From assembly GCF_000715075.1 (NCBI RefSeq), contig NC_134093.1, forward strand, positions 98,130,826-98,194,825: 64,000 nucleotides of DNA. Direction: 5' to 3'. This DNA comes from Nicotiana tabacum (taxonomy: Eukaryota > Streptophyta > Magnoliopsida > Solanales > Solanaceae). A model generated the notes under the pieces. It had not been told where the DNA came from. It worked only from the letters and a program-made list of their open reading frames with translations, and did not search any database. How positions within the stretch are numbered: the stretch's first letter is position 1; every line of letters begins with the position of its first letter. A program made the position numbers and the translations under genes. This document shows positions 1 to 11,395 of the stretch, one piece after another.

Positions 1-3000
1 GGTCTCTCAGTCTTCTTTGTATGATCGCGTTATAGAGCGTTAGTATGATGACCCCAATTTGCTTGTCCTTAAGGAAATGGTGCGGCTTGGCGATGCCAAG
101 CAGGTTACCATTGGAGATGATGGGGGTTTTGCGAATGCAGAGTTGGATTTGTGTGCCCAATGTGGATAGGCTTCGTGAGTTGATTCTTGAGGAGGCCAAC
201 AGTTCCCGATATTCCATTCATCCGGGTGCCGCCAAGATGTATCAGGACTTGCGGCAGCATTATTGGTGGAGGAGAATAAAGAAGGATATAGTTACATATA
301 TAGCTTAGTGTTTGAACTGTCCGTAGGTAAAGTATGGGCATCAGAGGCCTGATGATTTGGTTTAGAGGCTTGATATTCCTTACTAGATTGATCTAGAAGG
401 GTACTCCATTCAAGTGGTCGGATGAGTGTGAGTTGAGCTTTCAGAAGCTCAAGACTGCCTTGAGTACAACTCCGGTGTTGGTATCACTCACAGGTTCAAA
501 ATCCTATACGGTGTATTGCGATGCATCACGTGTTGGATTCAGTACAGTGTTGATGCAGGATGGCAGGGTGATTGTATACGCGTCGCAGCAGTTAAAGTTT
601 CATGATAAGAATAACCTTGTTCATGACTTGGAGTTGGCAACATTGTTCATGCATTGAAGATTTGGAGGCATTACCTCTACGGCGTGTCATGTGAGGTGTT
701 CACGAATCATCAGAGTCTTCAGTATCTATTCAAGCAAAAAGATCTTAACTTGAGGCAGCGGAGGTGGTTGGAGCTGTTAAAAGACTATGATATCACCATT
801 TTTATCATCCTGGGAAGGACAATGTGGTGGATGATGCCTTGAGTAGAAAGGTTGTGAGTATGGGTAGCCTTGTGTATATTCCAGTTGGTGAGAGGCTGCT
901 AGCATTAGATATTTAGGCTTTAGCCAACTAGTTAGTGAGGTTAGATGTTTCGGAGCCTAGTCGGGTTCTTGCTTGCACAGTTTCTCGGTATTCTTTGTAT
1001 GAGTGCATCAGAGAGTGTCAATATGATGACCCATATTTGCTTGTCCTTAAAGACATTATGCGACATGTTGATTCCAAGCAGGTTACCATTGGAGATGATG
1101 GGGTTTTACGGATGTAGAGTTAGATTTGTGTGCCCAATGTGGATGGGCTTCGTGAGTTGATTCTTGAGGAGGCCCACAGTTCTCGATATTCCATTCATCC
1201 GGGTGCCGCCAAGATGTATCAGGACTTGCGGCATCATTATTGGTGGAGGAGAATAAAGAAGGATATAGTTGCATATGTAGCTCGATATTTGAACTGTCCG
1301 TAGGTAAAGTATGAGCAACAAAGGCTTGATATTCCTTACTAGATTTATCTAGAAGGGTACTCCATTCAAGTGGTCGGATGAGTGTGAGTTGAGCTTTCAG
1401 AAGCTCAAGACTACCTTAACTACAACTCCGGTGTTGGTATTACCCACAGGTTTATGATCCTATACGGTGTATTGCGATGCATCACGTGTTGGACTCAATG
1501 CAGTGTTAATACAGGATGGCAGGGTGATTGTATACGCGTCGCGGCAGTTAAAGTTTCATGATAAGAATTACCATGTTCATGACTTGGAGTTGGCAACCAT
1601 TGTTCATGCATTGGAGATTTGGAGGCATTACCTTTACGGCGTGTCATGTGAGCTGTTCACGGATCATGGGAGTCTTCAGTATCTGTTCAAGAAAAAAGAT
1701 CTTAACTTGAGGCGGCGGAGGTGGTTGGAGCTATTAAAAGACTATGATATCACCATTTTGTATCATACAGGAAGGCAATGTAATGGTCGATGCCTTGAGT
1801 AGCAATGTTATGAGTACGGGTAGCCTTGCGTATATTCCAGCGGTGAGAGACCGTTTGCATCAGATGTTCAGGGCTTGGCCAATCAGCTCGTAAGGTTAGA
1901 TGTTTCGGAGCCCAGTCTTGTTATAGCTTACACGGTCTCTTGGTCTTCTTTTTATGATCGCATCAGAGAGCGTTAGTATGATGACCCCTATTTGCTTGTC
2001 CTTAAGGACACGGTGCGACGTGGCGATGCCAAGTAGGTTACCATTGGAGATGATGGGGTTTTGCGGATGCAGGGTTGGATTTGTGTGCCCAATGTAGATG
2101 GGCTTCGTGAGTTGATTCTAGATGAAGCCCACAGTTCCCGATATTCCATTCATCCGGGTGCCGCCAAGATGTATCAGGAATTGCGGCAGCATTATTGGTG
2201 GGGGATAATAAAGAAGGATATTGTTGCATATGTAGCTCGGTGTTTGAACTGTCCGTAGGTAAAGTATGAGCATCAGAGGCCTGATGGTTTGGTTCAGAGG
2301 CTTGAGATTCCTGAGTGGAAGTGGGAGCGTATTACCATGGATTTCATTGTTGGGCTCCCAAAGACTCAGAAGAAATTCGACACAGTATGGGTCATTGTGG
2401 ATAGGTTGACCAAGTCAGCTCATTTCATTCTAGTGGCAATTACCTATTCTTCAGAGAGGTTAACTGAGATCTATATCCGCGAGATCGTCTGTCTTCATGG
2501 TGTACCAGTATCAATCATTGATCGAGGTATGCAATTCACCTCGTACTTCTGGAGGGCCATACAACATGAGTTAGGCATCGAGTTGAGTTGAGTACATCAT
2601 TTCACCCCAGACGGACGGACTGTTCGAGCGCACTATTCAGATATTGGAGGATATATTTTGCGCTTGCATTATGGATTTTGGGGGTTCTTGGGATATTTTT
2701 TTGCCGCTTGCGAAATTTTCCTACAACAACAGCTACCAGTCGAGTATTAAGATGGCTCCCTATGAGGCATTATACGGGAGGCGGTGTCGTCGCCAGTTGG
2801 TTGGTTCGAGCCGGGAGAGGCTTAGTTGCTGGGTACCGATTTGGTTCAAGATGCCTTGGAAAAGGTCAAGATGATTCAGGATCGACTTCGCATAACTCAA
2901 TCTAGACATAAGAGTTATGCCGATCATAGAGTTCGCGATGTTGCATTCATGGTTAGAGACATAGTTCTGCTCCGAGTTTCACCTATAAAGGGTGTGATGA

Positions 3001-3387
3001 GGTTCGAAAAGAGGGGCATGTTGAGCCCTAGGTATATCAGACCTTTTGAGATTCTTGAGAGAGTGGGTGTGGTGGCCTACATGCTTTCTATGCCACCTAG
3101 CTTATTGGTGGTTCATCCGGTGTTCTATGTCTCCATGCTCCGAAAGTATCACGGTGATCCGTCCCATGTATTAGATTTTAGCTCAACCCAATTAGACAAG
3201 GATTTAACTTATGAGGAGGAGCCTAAGAGTTATCCTTCAGTCTGAGTGTAGTGGAGAGGTCAGTCGATCAAGGCAAATATGTGGGAGTTTGAGTTCTTTA
3301 TGCGAAGTAGATACCCACACCTTTTCACCAGTTGAGGTACTTTTCTATGTCCATTCAAGGACGAATGTTTGTTTTAGACGTGGAGGA
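1..3387 (+). pseudogene. Ty3/gypsy chromovirus pol remnant (RNase H, integrase, chromodomain), partly triplicated
   Basis: Decayed 3' half of a Ty3/gypsy element of the Del/Tekay chromovirus type; its 5' part lies outside the window. RNase H frames (433-842 and 1467-1802) begin near a YCDASRVG motif and include LQYLFK and [12 protein letters not shown]. The integrase zinc-binding segment (HPGAAKMYQ.L..HYWW, then a cysteine pair) occurs near 210, 1190 and 2145. The integrase core (2289-2590) keeps a first Asp in MDFIVGLPKTQ and a second in IDRGMQF, then hits a stop; the third acidic part continues in other frames to about 2870. A tail with GKxR-like spacing runs 2826-3245 and a frame-shifted chromodomain remnant (WRGQ...MWEFE) follows to about 3340. 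Stops and frameshifts are many, so no functional pol is made. The family is clear; the exact lineage is inferred from integrase and LTR style. Confidence 0.9.
380..2294 (+). repeat. Tandem duplication (about 958-bp unit) inside the chromovirus pol
   Basis: The stretch from the RT/RNase H connection through the integrase zinc finger is repeated head to tail. Unit B runs about 380-1337 and unit C about 1338-2294; bases 1-379 match the end of a third unit. Each internal junction joins an AGGCTTGATATTCCT segment to CTAGATT.ATCTAGAAGGG. Matching marks recur at 513/1469 (RNase H) and 210/1190/2145 (integrase zinc finger). Copies differ by scattered substitutions and stops. Confidence 0.85.
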
Positions 3388-5293
3388 TGTGATGACCCGA
3401 TAGGTCATTCTAAGTTTTAGGATACATGTCTATGTTTCGAGACTTCGATTAGCTCAATTTAGCGTGTCTCCATTTGCGTGCGCAGTCTGTGTCTTATTCC
3501 GAAAAAGTTTTATGTGAAAATTTTAAGAAAATATGATTTTTAATCTTAAAATGATTTGAGTTGACTACAGTCAATATTTTTGTATAAACGGGCCCAGATC
3601 AGTATTTTGACGGTCCCTGTGGGTCCGTATAGTGATTTGGGACTTAGGCGTATGCCCGAAATTTAATTCGGAAGACCCTAACTTGTTTTGACTCATTTTG
3701 CCAAAAATTAGCATTTTTGAAAGTTAAAGAATTTCATGGTTTGACCAAAAGTTGACCACTTAGCTAATGTGTTCGAAATTTGATGTTAAAATTTGGAATA
3801 GTTTCGTATTGCTATTTGAAACTTGTATGCAAAATTTGGTCTAATTCGGAATTGGTTTGACATGATTCAGACACTTAAATGTGATTCTAGTGTTCTAAAA
3901 TTTCACTTTGAAAGTTCATTTGTTTTGAGAATTGATTCGTAGATTTAGATGTTATTTTGGTATTTGATTGCACGAGCAAGTTCGTATGATGTTATTACAC
4001 TTGTGTGCATGTTTGGTTTGGAGCCCAAGGGCCTCGGGTGAGTTTCAGACATGATTCAGTTGAGTTTGGCTAAGGTTAGGACTGCTGGTGCAATGCCATT
4101 TCTGGTGAACTACTACAGATCTCACAATTGCGAGGTCAGGGTCGCAATTGCGAGCCTCTCTTTTGCGAACAAATGTTCGCATTTGTAAGCATGGGCTGGC
4201 TTGGGTGGACTCGCACTTGTGAGAAATATGTTCGCATTTGCGAACTAGACAGTGATCGCCATTGCTAACTTGTAGATACCGTTGAGTTGGTAAAGTTGAA
4301 ACATCCGAGTTTTTCGAGATTCTTGATTATCATGTTATTCTCTATTGCTCGCACATTCATTCTCTTGATGTAGAACTTCTTGTAAATCTTGGTTGTTGAA
4401 TCGCTATTGTTGATTGAAATTATTTGGGGAGCGTGTTGCACGCCGCAACGGAAATTGAAAGGTAAAGAATTGAAATGGCGGAATAAGGACGGACTATGAT
4501 GATATGGTGGGATCGGGTTACGCGCCGCAACAAATTATTTAAAGTTGATATTTTGGGATCAGGTTGTATGTCGCAACAGATTGATTAAAATTACATTTGT
4601 TTGTGACTGTTGGATTGGCTGAGGTAACCTAGAAGAGCTTATATGACTAATTATTCTGGACTCTCTGTTAGTTGAATTTGAGTTCATTGTTACGAATTAA
4701 CTGCTTTACTTTCATTTTTGTCTTTTCTGTTATCATCATCATCATCGTCATCATCATCATCATTATTATTATTATTATTGCGTACAAGTTAATGTGAGTG
4801 ACCCGCCTTAACCTCGTCAATATTTTGTCGAGGTTAGGTTCGAACTTATAGAGTACGTGGGGTCGGTTGTACTCACATACTACACTCTGTACTTCTTGTG
4901 CAGATACCGGAGTTGGTCCCAACGACATTCAGTAGACTTGCTCGGATCTAGCTATTCAGAGGAGACTTAAGATATAGCTGCACGACGTCCGCAGCCCTGA
5001 AGTCCCCTTCAACTTCCTTAGTTGTTTATTTTGATTCAGACAGTTATGTTTATTTCAGACCATTATCTGTAGTATCTTAGACGCTCATGTATTCGTGACA
5101 ACAGTTTTAGGATTTGTATTTGGATTTCGTTACTTATTAGTTTATTTACTTATTGCAAACTATTCAGTTTCATTCTTGTCATTTAATTTGAAAAATTATT
5201 GAAAATAGTTAGTAGATATAGCTAACACAAGCCTAGTAAGTGAAATGTTATGCGTCATCACGGTCCCGATGATGGGAATTTCGGATCGTAACA
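3388..5293 (+). mobile_element. 3' LTR of the chromovirus (about 1.9 kb)
   Basis: Starts TGTGATGACCC directly after a purine-rich stretch (GTGGAGGA) and ends CGGATCGTAACA. It follows the chromodomain end of pol by about 45 bases, as expected for a 3' LTR. Inside are a GC dyad (GGGCCTCGGG, about 4028), a degenerate array of CGCAATTGCGA-like units (4115-4270), an ATC/ATT microsatellite, a hairpin at 4810-4835 and a TTCTTGTGCAG motif ending at 4903. The 5' LTR is outside the window, so no target-site duplication can be tested. Confidence 0.85.
4734..4779. repeat. (ATC)n/(ATT)n microsatellite
   Basis: About 46 bases of ATC units that change to ATT units, inside the LTR. Confidence 0.9.
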
Positions 5294-6158
5294 ACTACAT
5301 TTTAGTATTCCAAAATATGTCTCATCTCCTCACTCTCTTGATTCAGCATGAAAAATGTGCTACTGCAAAAGTATAAATGTGCTTTACCATTTCAGGAAAT
5401 ATAAAATGTAAATTTGGCAGAGAAAATCAAACATGGAAAATAGTTTTTATTTTCCAATCAATTACTGTAGACTAAGCTGAAAAATTATTTTTTTTACAAA
5501 ACATTTTCTATGGAAAACATTTATATTCATATCGAACACATAACAGTAGTAGTGATTAGTACAACACCTAATCTGGGGCAGACGTGACTTGTAAGTTCCG
5601 GGTGTAAACACCATTATTGTCATAAATTAATATATATCTTAAAATCGTGGTTATGCATCTGACTACGTCTTGCTTAACGTATAAAAACCATAATATAAAA
5701 AATGAAAGATGTATCCCTTTCATATTAAGAAGTGATAATATTTTAGGTTAATCTGTTTAACGATCTTGAAACTGAGGGTTACTGTTAAATTAATTTATTA
5801 ATTTACTAAGATTAATTAATATGTATATCATCTTGTTATTAAATATGTCGATGTGGTTTAGTGGTTAATAGTTACTTTCAGGGGAAAATGTAATAAGGTA
5901 TTGTTTTGATATCATGTCGATGTTGTCACTATCAGGACGGATCTAGTAAAGGAGCTATAGCTTCAACCCCGATATTTAGTACGTAGTTTTGGCTTAGATA
6001 TTATAATATGTTACAAATCTTATTAATTAATTAAATAGGTATAAATAATAGATTTTGAATTCTTTAATTTAGACGGATATGGTAAAATTCTCAAATCCTG
6101 AAGCCTCTTATTACTGTTAGATTTTTTTTCTTAAGATTAATCAAAATATGGTCTTGAT
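5294..6158. other. Intergenic AT-rich DNA, no gene seen
   Basis: No coding frame, RNA gene or clear element boundary was recognised. Bases 6151-6158 are the left target-site duplication of the MITE that follows. Confidence 0.6.
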
Positions 6159-6367
6159 CAGTGGCCGACCCAAGTGGTGGCTAGCGGGTTCAACTGAATC
6201 CGCTTCACAAAAAAATAATACTGTGTATATGTATAAATTAGGATTAAAACTGTTTAAATTTTACATAAATATTTTATTTGAACCCACTTGATAATTACTA
6301 TTTTACGATTAAATTTATATACTTCTACGATTGAACCCGCTTGCATAAAATTCTGAGTCCGACACTA
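6159..6367. mobile_element. hAT-type MITE, 209 bp
   Basis: Termini are CAGTGGCCGACCC on the left and, read inward from the right, TAGTGTCGGACTC. The flanks are a perfect 8-bp duplication GTCTTGAT (6151-6158 and 6368-6375). Eight-base duplication and CAGTGG-like ends fit the hAT superfamily. It has no coding capacity. Confidence 0.85.
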
Positions 6368-6814
6368 GTCTTGATGTATGAGTTTGATAAGTAATATATT
6401 ATAACCAGTTAAATTAGTGTCCGATTTCATTGCCACTAGCCCACTATATAAAACTTTAAGTCCTACCTACCTATATTGCATGCATATGTTGAAAATGATG
6501 TAAAATTGACTTTCAATTGAAAAGCAAGCCCGGTCAAAATTGGCAATATTTCTTTGGAAAAAAAATAGAGGTCTTTTGGGAGAGTGAAGGGTTTGTTGAA
6601 GGGAATGTGCATGGGCTTTATAGAAGAAAGTCAATATGTGATTAAACTAATTGTTCAGATATTAAACTCAATACACAGCCATACAAATTGACCACTTTTT
6701 AAGATATGTAGTTTCACCCTTAATTGCTGCTATTAATAGTTTACATAAAAACATAGGCGGATAATGTAGTGCATAAATTATGATTCGAATTCAGTAACTT
6801 TGTTATAAATATTA

Positions 6815-7061
6815 CTTCCTTTGTCTTAATTTATATGACATTTTTTATTTTTTGAGATTCAGACTTTTTAATTTTGACGGTGTATTTGAACATAGATTTT
6901 TTAAATTTTTTAAAATAAAATTTACATATTTGAAAACTATATAAAAATTACTATAAGTCACAATAATTAAAAATTTAAAAGACATACAAGAATCTACCTC
7001 AAAGAACAATTTGTTTAACTTTCGAAAATCGAACATCATCACATAAATTGGGACGGAGGGA
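6815..7061. mobile_element. Stowaway/Tourist-like MITE, 247 bp
   Basis: Inverted termini: CTTCCTTTGTCTTAATTTAT on the left and ATAAATTGGGACGGAGGGA on the right. Flanked by TTA on both sides (6812-6814, 7062-7064). This is the common plant CTCCCTCCGTCCCAA family. TA versus TTA duplication cannot be separated here, so the superfamily is left open. Confidence 0.8.
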
Positions 7062-7064
7062 TTA

Positions 7065-8884
7065 GAGTTTAAATCCAATAAATTGAAAGAATTGTAATAG
7101 CATTGATCATTATGTTGAAATAGAAATAATTGGAAAATTTATATCCAGTTTTATTGTTAAATTTGGTGAGCTCATTGTGACTGTAGATTGAAGTGAAATA
7201 TCACTGGACCTGCGTCTCTAGTTTCTACTTTCTACTACCATTGAAATATTGAGTTAATATTCCTGTCTCGTTTATTTTCTTTGAAGAGGCTGTTGTCGTT
7301 TGGAAGGAAATGCCCCTTGTAAAGAGTCCGAACTCTCAACTTCTGACGTGACAGACAAAAATATTGTTCTTCCCTTTTTTTCTTTCTATGGTGAAGATAG
7401 TCGCACGTAATGACAGATATGTTATTAAAGGACTTTATCCGGACTCATCAAGGATGGCGAATAGGCAATAGGTAAAGGTTGCTTTGCTTCCTATAGATTG
7501 TTTTATAGCGGTACGATTATGATGCTTGCTCTGAATGAAAAAGAGACAGCTTTCCTTTCGGATGTTGCAAACACATAAACTAAACAACTTAGTCAGCTGA
7601 AAAAGTCACTCTCAAACCGATCTAGCAAAAAAAATACTTTACCGGAAAAATAAACATGGATTCTTTCTTAGGAATCCAAGTAATTCAACCAGTGCCAAAA
7701 ACAATATTCAAAGTCAAATGATTACTTTGACAAGATTATTTAATGTTATCTAGTTTATTCATATCTTATAATTGGTCCGCTATGTCGGTTTAGTGTGTTC
7801 CCATTGGTGACTGTTCTTTTCATTAGATACTGAGAAGATCAAAGTACAATTTTCAGTTTTTCGTTTATGTAGTTTACTGGGCAAAGTCAGTGAGGCCATT
7901 TCTAACCCTGCCTCCATTTTCTCATTTAAAGTCGAGTAAACTTTCCATTTTCTCCTTTAAAATCTAGTAAACTTCAAAATGAAGTAAAATTATTTCAATT
8001 ATTACTTTATTTTTTACTCTAAAAAAATATTTTATTTTCTATTCTTCTCTCTCTTCAATATTATATTATTATCTTTTATTTTTTTATTTCTATTAAAGAA
8101 ATTCTATCTTTTTTCTTTTTTACATATTCATCACATCTAATATTTTATATTCGCACCTTTCAATTTTAGCAACATCTAATATTTTATATTTGCACAATTC
8201 ATATTTTGAGATGATTATATATTTTTGTATAATTAAACTTATAATTTTGTATAAAAATAATAAATGCACGAAAATTAATTTATCAAAATTATACACCAAA
8301 ATTAAGATGTATATATTATAAAGATATTACATAAACATAATTAGGTATATATAAAGAGATAAATTAAAAGAGTTAAATAATAAAAATAATAATAAAATAA
8401 TAGGAAATAGTAATGGAGGAGATGAATAGTGTCATTCCAAATTTGGAGTGACACTATCTATCTCCCATTTTACAGCCAAAAATGCAGCAGTGTTGGAGAC
8501 CAATTACTCTAAAAACCACATGCATTATAACAAATGCAGTTGGCTTTGGAGATGGCCTGATTACCGACTATTTAACGCTAATAGTTGCTTCTGTCCTTTT
8601 CTTTTGAAAAAGTACATAAGATGCACCTTGTATTTGTTCGAAAAAATCAATTTCACATTTAACTTTTACGGGCGTTCCATTACTTCCCTATAATTGTCCA
8701 AAGTAAATTTACTATCAACCCAAAAGCTGATGTAGAAAAAATATAAAATAAAATTTAAAAAAGCGCATATTATTAGAATTAAATGTTTTTTTTTTTGTTG
8801 AAAGAATAGACTTTCTTGGACCCCTAAACAAGTACTAGGTGCATGAAGATTAAATAGTTAGCTAATTATTAAGTATGTCTAAAC
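7065..8884. other. Intergenic AT-rich DNA with one strong palindrome
   Basis: No gene recognised. The stretch 7970-8400 is very AT-rich. Bases 8428-8455 form a near-perfect 28-bp palindrome (AGTGTCATTCC...GGAGTGACACT), possibly the end of an unrecognised MITE. Confidence 0.6.
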
Positions 8885-9080
8885 TATCACCACAGATGTG
8901 GAAAAATACATGTGATCCCTCCACCCTTAATTATAAATTTTAGGCTGAGTCTTAGAAATGAAGAAACTCTTAGTACATAGTGCTTCAATCTTAAAATGAA
9001 CTTTATTTGTGTAACATGAATTTGAATTAGTTGGACCAATATTGGATACTAGATTATTAAACCAAGAAATAAAAAGTAAG
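8885..9080 (+). mobile_element. Degenerate tRNA-derived SINE
   Basis: The order of short blocks (TGTGATCCCTCCACCC, GAATGAAAA-like, CTCTTAGTA, GAATTAGTTGGACC..ATATTGGATAC) is that of a Solanaceae SINE. The copy is old and its limits are approximate. Confidence 0.55.
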
Positions 9081-10049
9081 ACCAAAATTATTTTATCTTC
9101 AACCCATGCTAAATTATCGTGCATGTTGATCAAATAATATTGTTTTTCTCCAAAATTACCAATGCTACTAGAAATTAATTACTTTTTACCCTACCACCAA
9201 GCGGTATAGTGGAATTGATATGATCCATCCACTTTTAACCAGATTTCGAGTTCGAACAATGGGAATGAAGAAAATCCTAGTTAGGAGAACTTACTCCTTT
9301 TATGCGTCATACGTAGTGCGAATATGTGATGATCCAAAGGGTCGTCTTACGTTTTAGAACTCGAATCTGCGCTCTTAAGCCTTAAAAATATTATTTTTAC
9401 CCTCCTTGATTTGTGTGCGCAGTCCGGACATGTTTCAGGAAAGCTTTTATGTTGAAAACTAATAAAAATAAGAATTTTTGCCTTAAAAGTTAATTTTAGT
9501 TGACTTCGATCAATAATATTGGTAAACGAGCCTGAATCCGTGCTTTGACGGTCCCGATAGGTCCGTATCGAATTATGGGACCTGCGCGTATGCCCTGAAT
9601 CGAATTCGGAGGTCCCTAACTTGAGTTATGAATTTTTGATGAAAATTAAAAGTTTAAAAATTATTTGTTTTTTTTGAATTGATTGATATTTGGCATTGTT
9701 AGTATCGGGTCCGTATTTTAGTTTCGGAGCCCGGTACAGGTTCATTATGATATTTAAGACCTGTTTGTGAAATTTGGTGAGAAACAGAGTCGATTTGACG
9801 TGATTCGGACGTCCAGTTGAGAAAATAGAAATTTTAAAGTGTTCTTGAGAATTTCATTTGATTTATTTCTAAATTCATAGTTCTAGGTATTATTTTGGCG
9901 ATTTGATCGTGCGAGCAAGTTCGTATGATATTTTTAGACTTGCGTGCATGTTTTGTTTGGAGCCCCGGGGGCTCGGATGCCATTCGGGCGATGCGTGAGT
10001 TGAGTTCAAACCTCAACAAGGCTACTGGTACACCAAATCTGGTGTGCCC

Positions 10050-10285
10050 GCACCTGCGAGCCTTTGGTCGTAGGTGCGAGCGATAGCCCCGCAGGTGCGA
10101 CCCATGCCTGGACTTCATTTTTCCGTAGATGTGGACTTCTGTCTGCAGGAGCGGGACCGCAGAAGCGGAACCCTTTCCGCAGGTACGACCCCAGTTGGCC
10201 CAGTCCTTTTCCACAGAAGCGCACGTCCTGTCCGCACGTGCGGATGCGCAGGTGCGACCAAAGCACCGGAGGTGCGAAGGTCGCT
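10050..10285. repeat. Degenerate CGCAGGTGCG-type short-repeat array in LTR
   Basis: Many variants of a CCGCAGGTGCGACC-like unit occur in both orientations. It is much more GC-rich than the flanking LTR and lies in the same place as unlike arrays in the other LTRs here. Confidence 0.75.
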
Positions 10286-11156
10286 GGGCAGTGAGTTCAT
10301 TTAATTCGGACTCCTGCCATTTTTCTTCTTATATCAAAAGGATATAAGGCCTAGGGCGATTTTTCAGAGACATTTTCTTCTCCAAATCATAGGTAAGTGT
10401 TCCTTAACTCGTTTTTTTCAATCTTTTACTTCATTTTACAAGAATTCAATCTAAAATCTAGAGTTTTCATGATAGAATTAGGGGTTAGGGTAGAAACTAG
10501 GGATTTCGAAAATTTAGGGATTTAGACCTCGATTTGAGGTCGGATTCCAAAATCAATTACATATTCGGGCTCGCGGGTGAATGGGTTAATAGATTTTGGT
10601 CCGAACCTCGGGTTTGACCAAGCGAGCCCGGGGTCGATTTTCGACGTTTTGGAGGAAATTTTGAAAAATCTGTGATTATTCATTAAAGTTGAATCCTTTA
10701 GCAATGTTTGATATTATTGAGTCATTTTTGAATAGATACTAGTGGTTTGGAGGTGAATCCCAAAGTAAAAGCTATGATTGAGAATTTAGTGACCTTCGGA
10801 GCGAGGTAAGTGTCGTGTCTAACTTTGGCTTGAGGGAATATGTATTATGTGTTCATTTGCTACGTGTTTGGTTGTTAAATACGATGTATAGGTAAGGTGA
10901 CGAGCATCTATGCGTCGTTGTCGAGTCATAGCATGCGAGTAAAATTCTATTCTTGTCTATTTTGTAGCCTTAAATTCTACTATCCATGCTTAGCAGGTTA
11001 TTTGAAATGTTGGGTGACTCATATCTAGTTTCACTGAGATTTGGTAACTTTCGAATATTGATTCAAGGTTGAGATTACATTGTGTTATTGATTATGGGTA
11101 AAATACTGATTTCTTTGTGATACTCTTATCTATCCATTGTTATTGATTCTGTGATT

Positions 11157-11395
11157 GGTGAGGAGGAGTGTAAAGCACGAAGGGTGATGCCGTACCGTTC
11201 TATTTATTTATTTGGTGAGGTTGAGAGTAAAAGCATGTGATGCCGTGTATATTCTGAGAGGTTTAAAGCACGAAGGGTGATGTCGTGTATATTATGAGAG
11301 GTTTAATGCACGAAGGGTGATGCCGTGCCGTTCTATTTATTTATTTGGTGAGGTTGAGAGTAAAAGCACGAAGGGTGATGCCATGCAGTTTTCCT
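11157..11395. repeat. Minisatellite in LTR (GTGAGGTTGAGAGTAAAAGC / AGCACGAAGGGTGATGCCG units)
   Basis: Four to five imperfect units built on AGCACGAAGGGTGATGCCGTG, alternating with TTCTATTTATTTATTTGG and TATTATGAGAGGTTTAA spacers. Confidence 0.85.

Noticed and set aside
9834..10347. Cluster of overlapping open frames on both strands
   Set aside because: They arise from the GC-rich CGCAGGTGCG array inside a solo LTR with exact duplication; no domain or start context.
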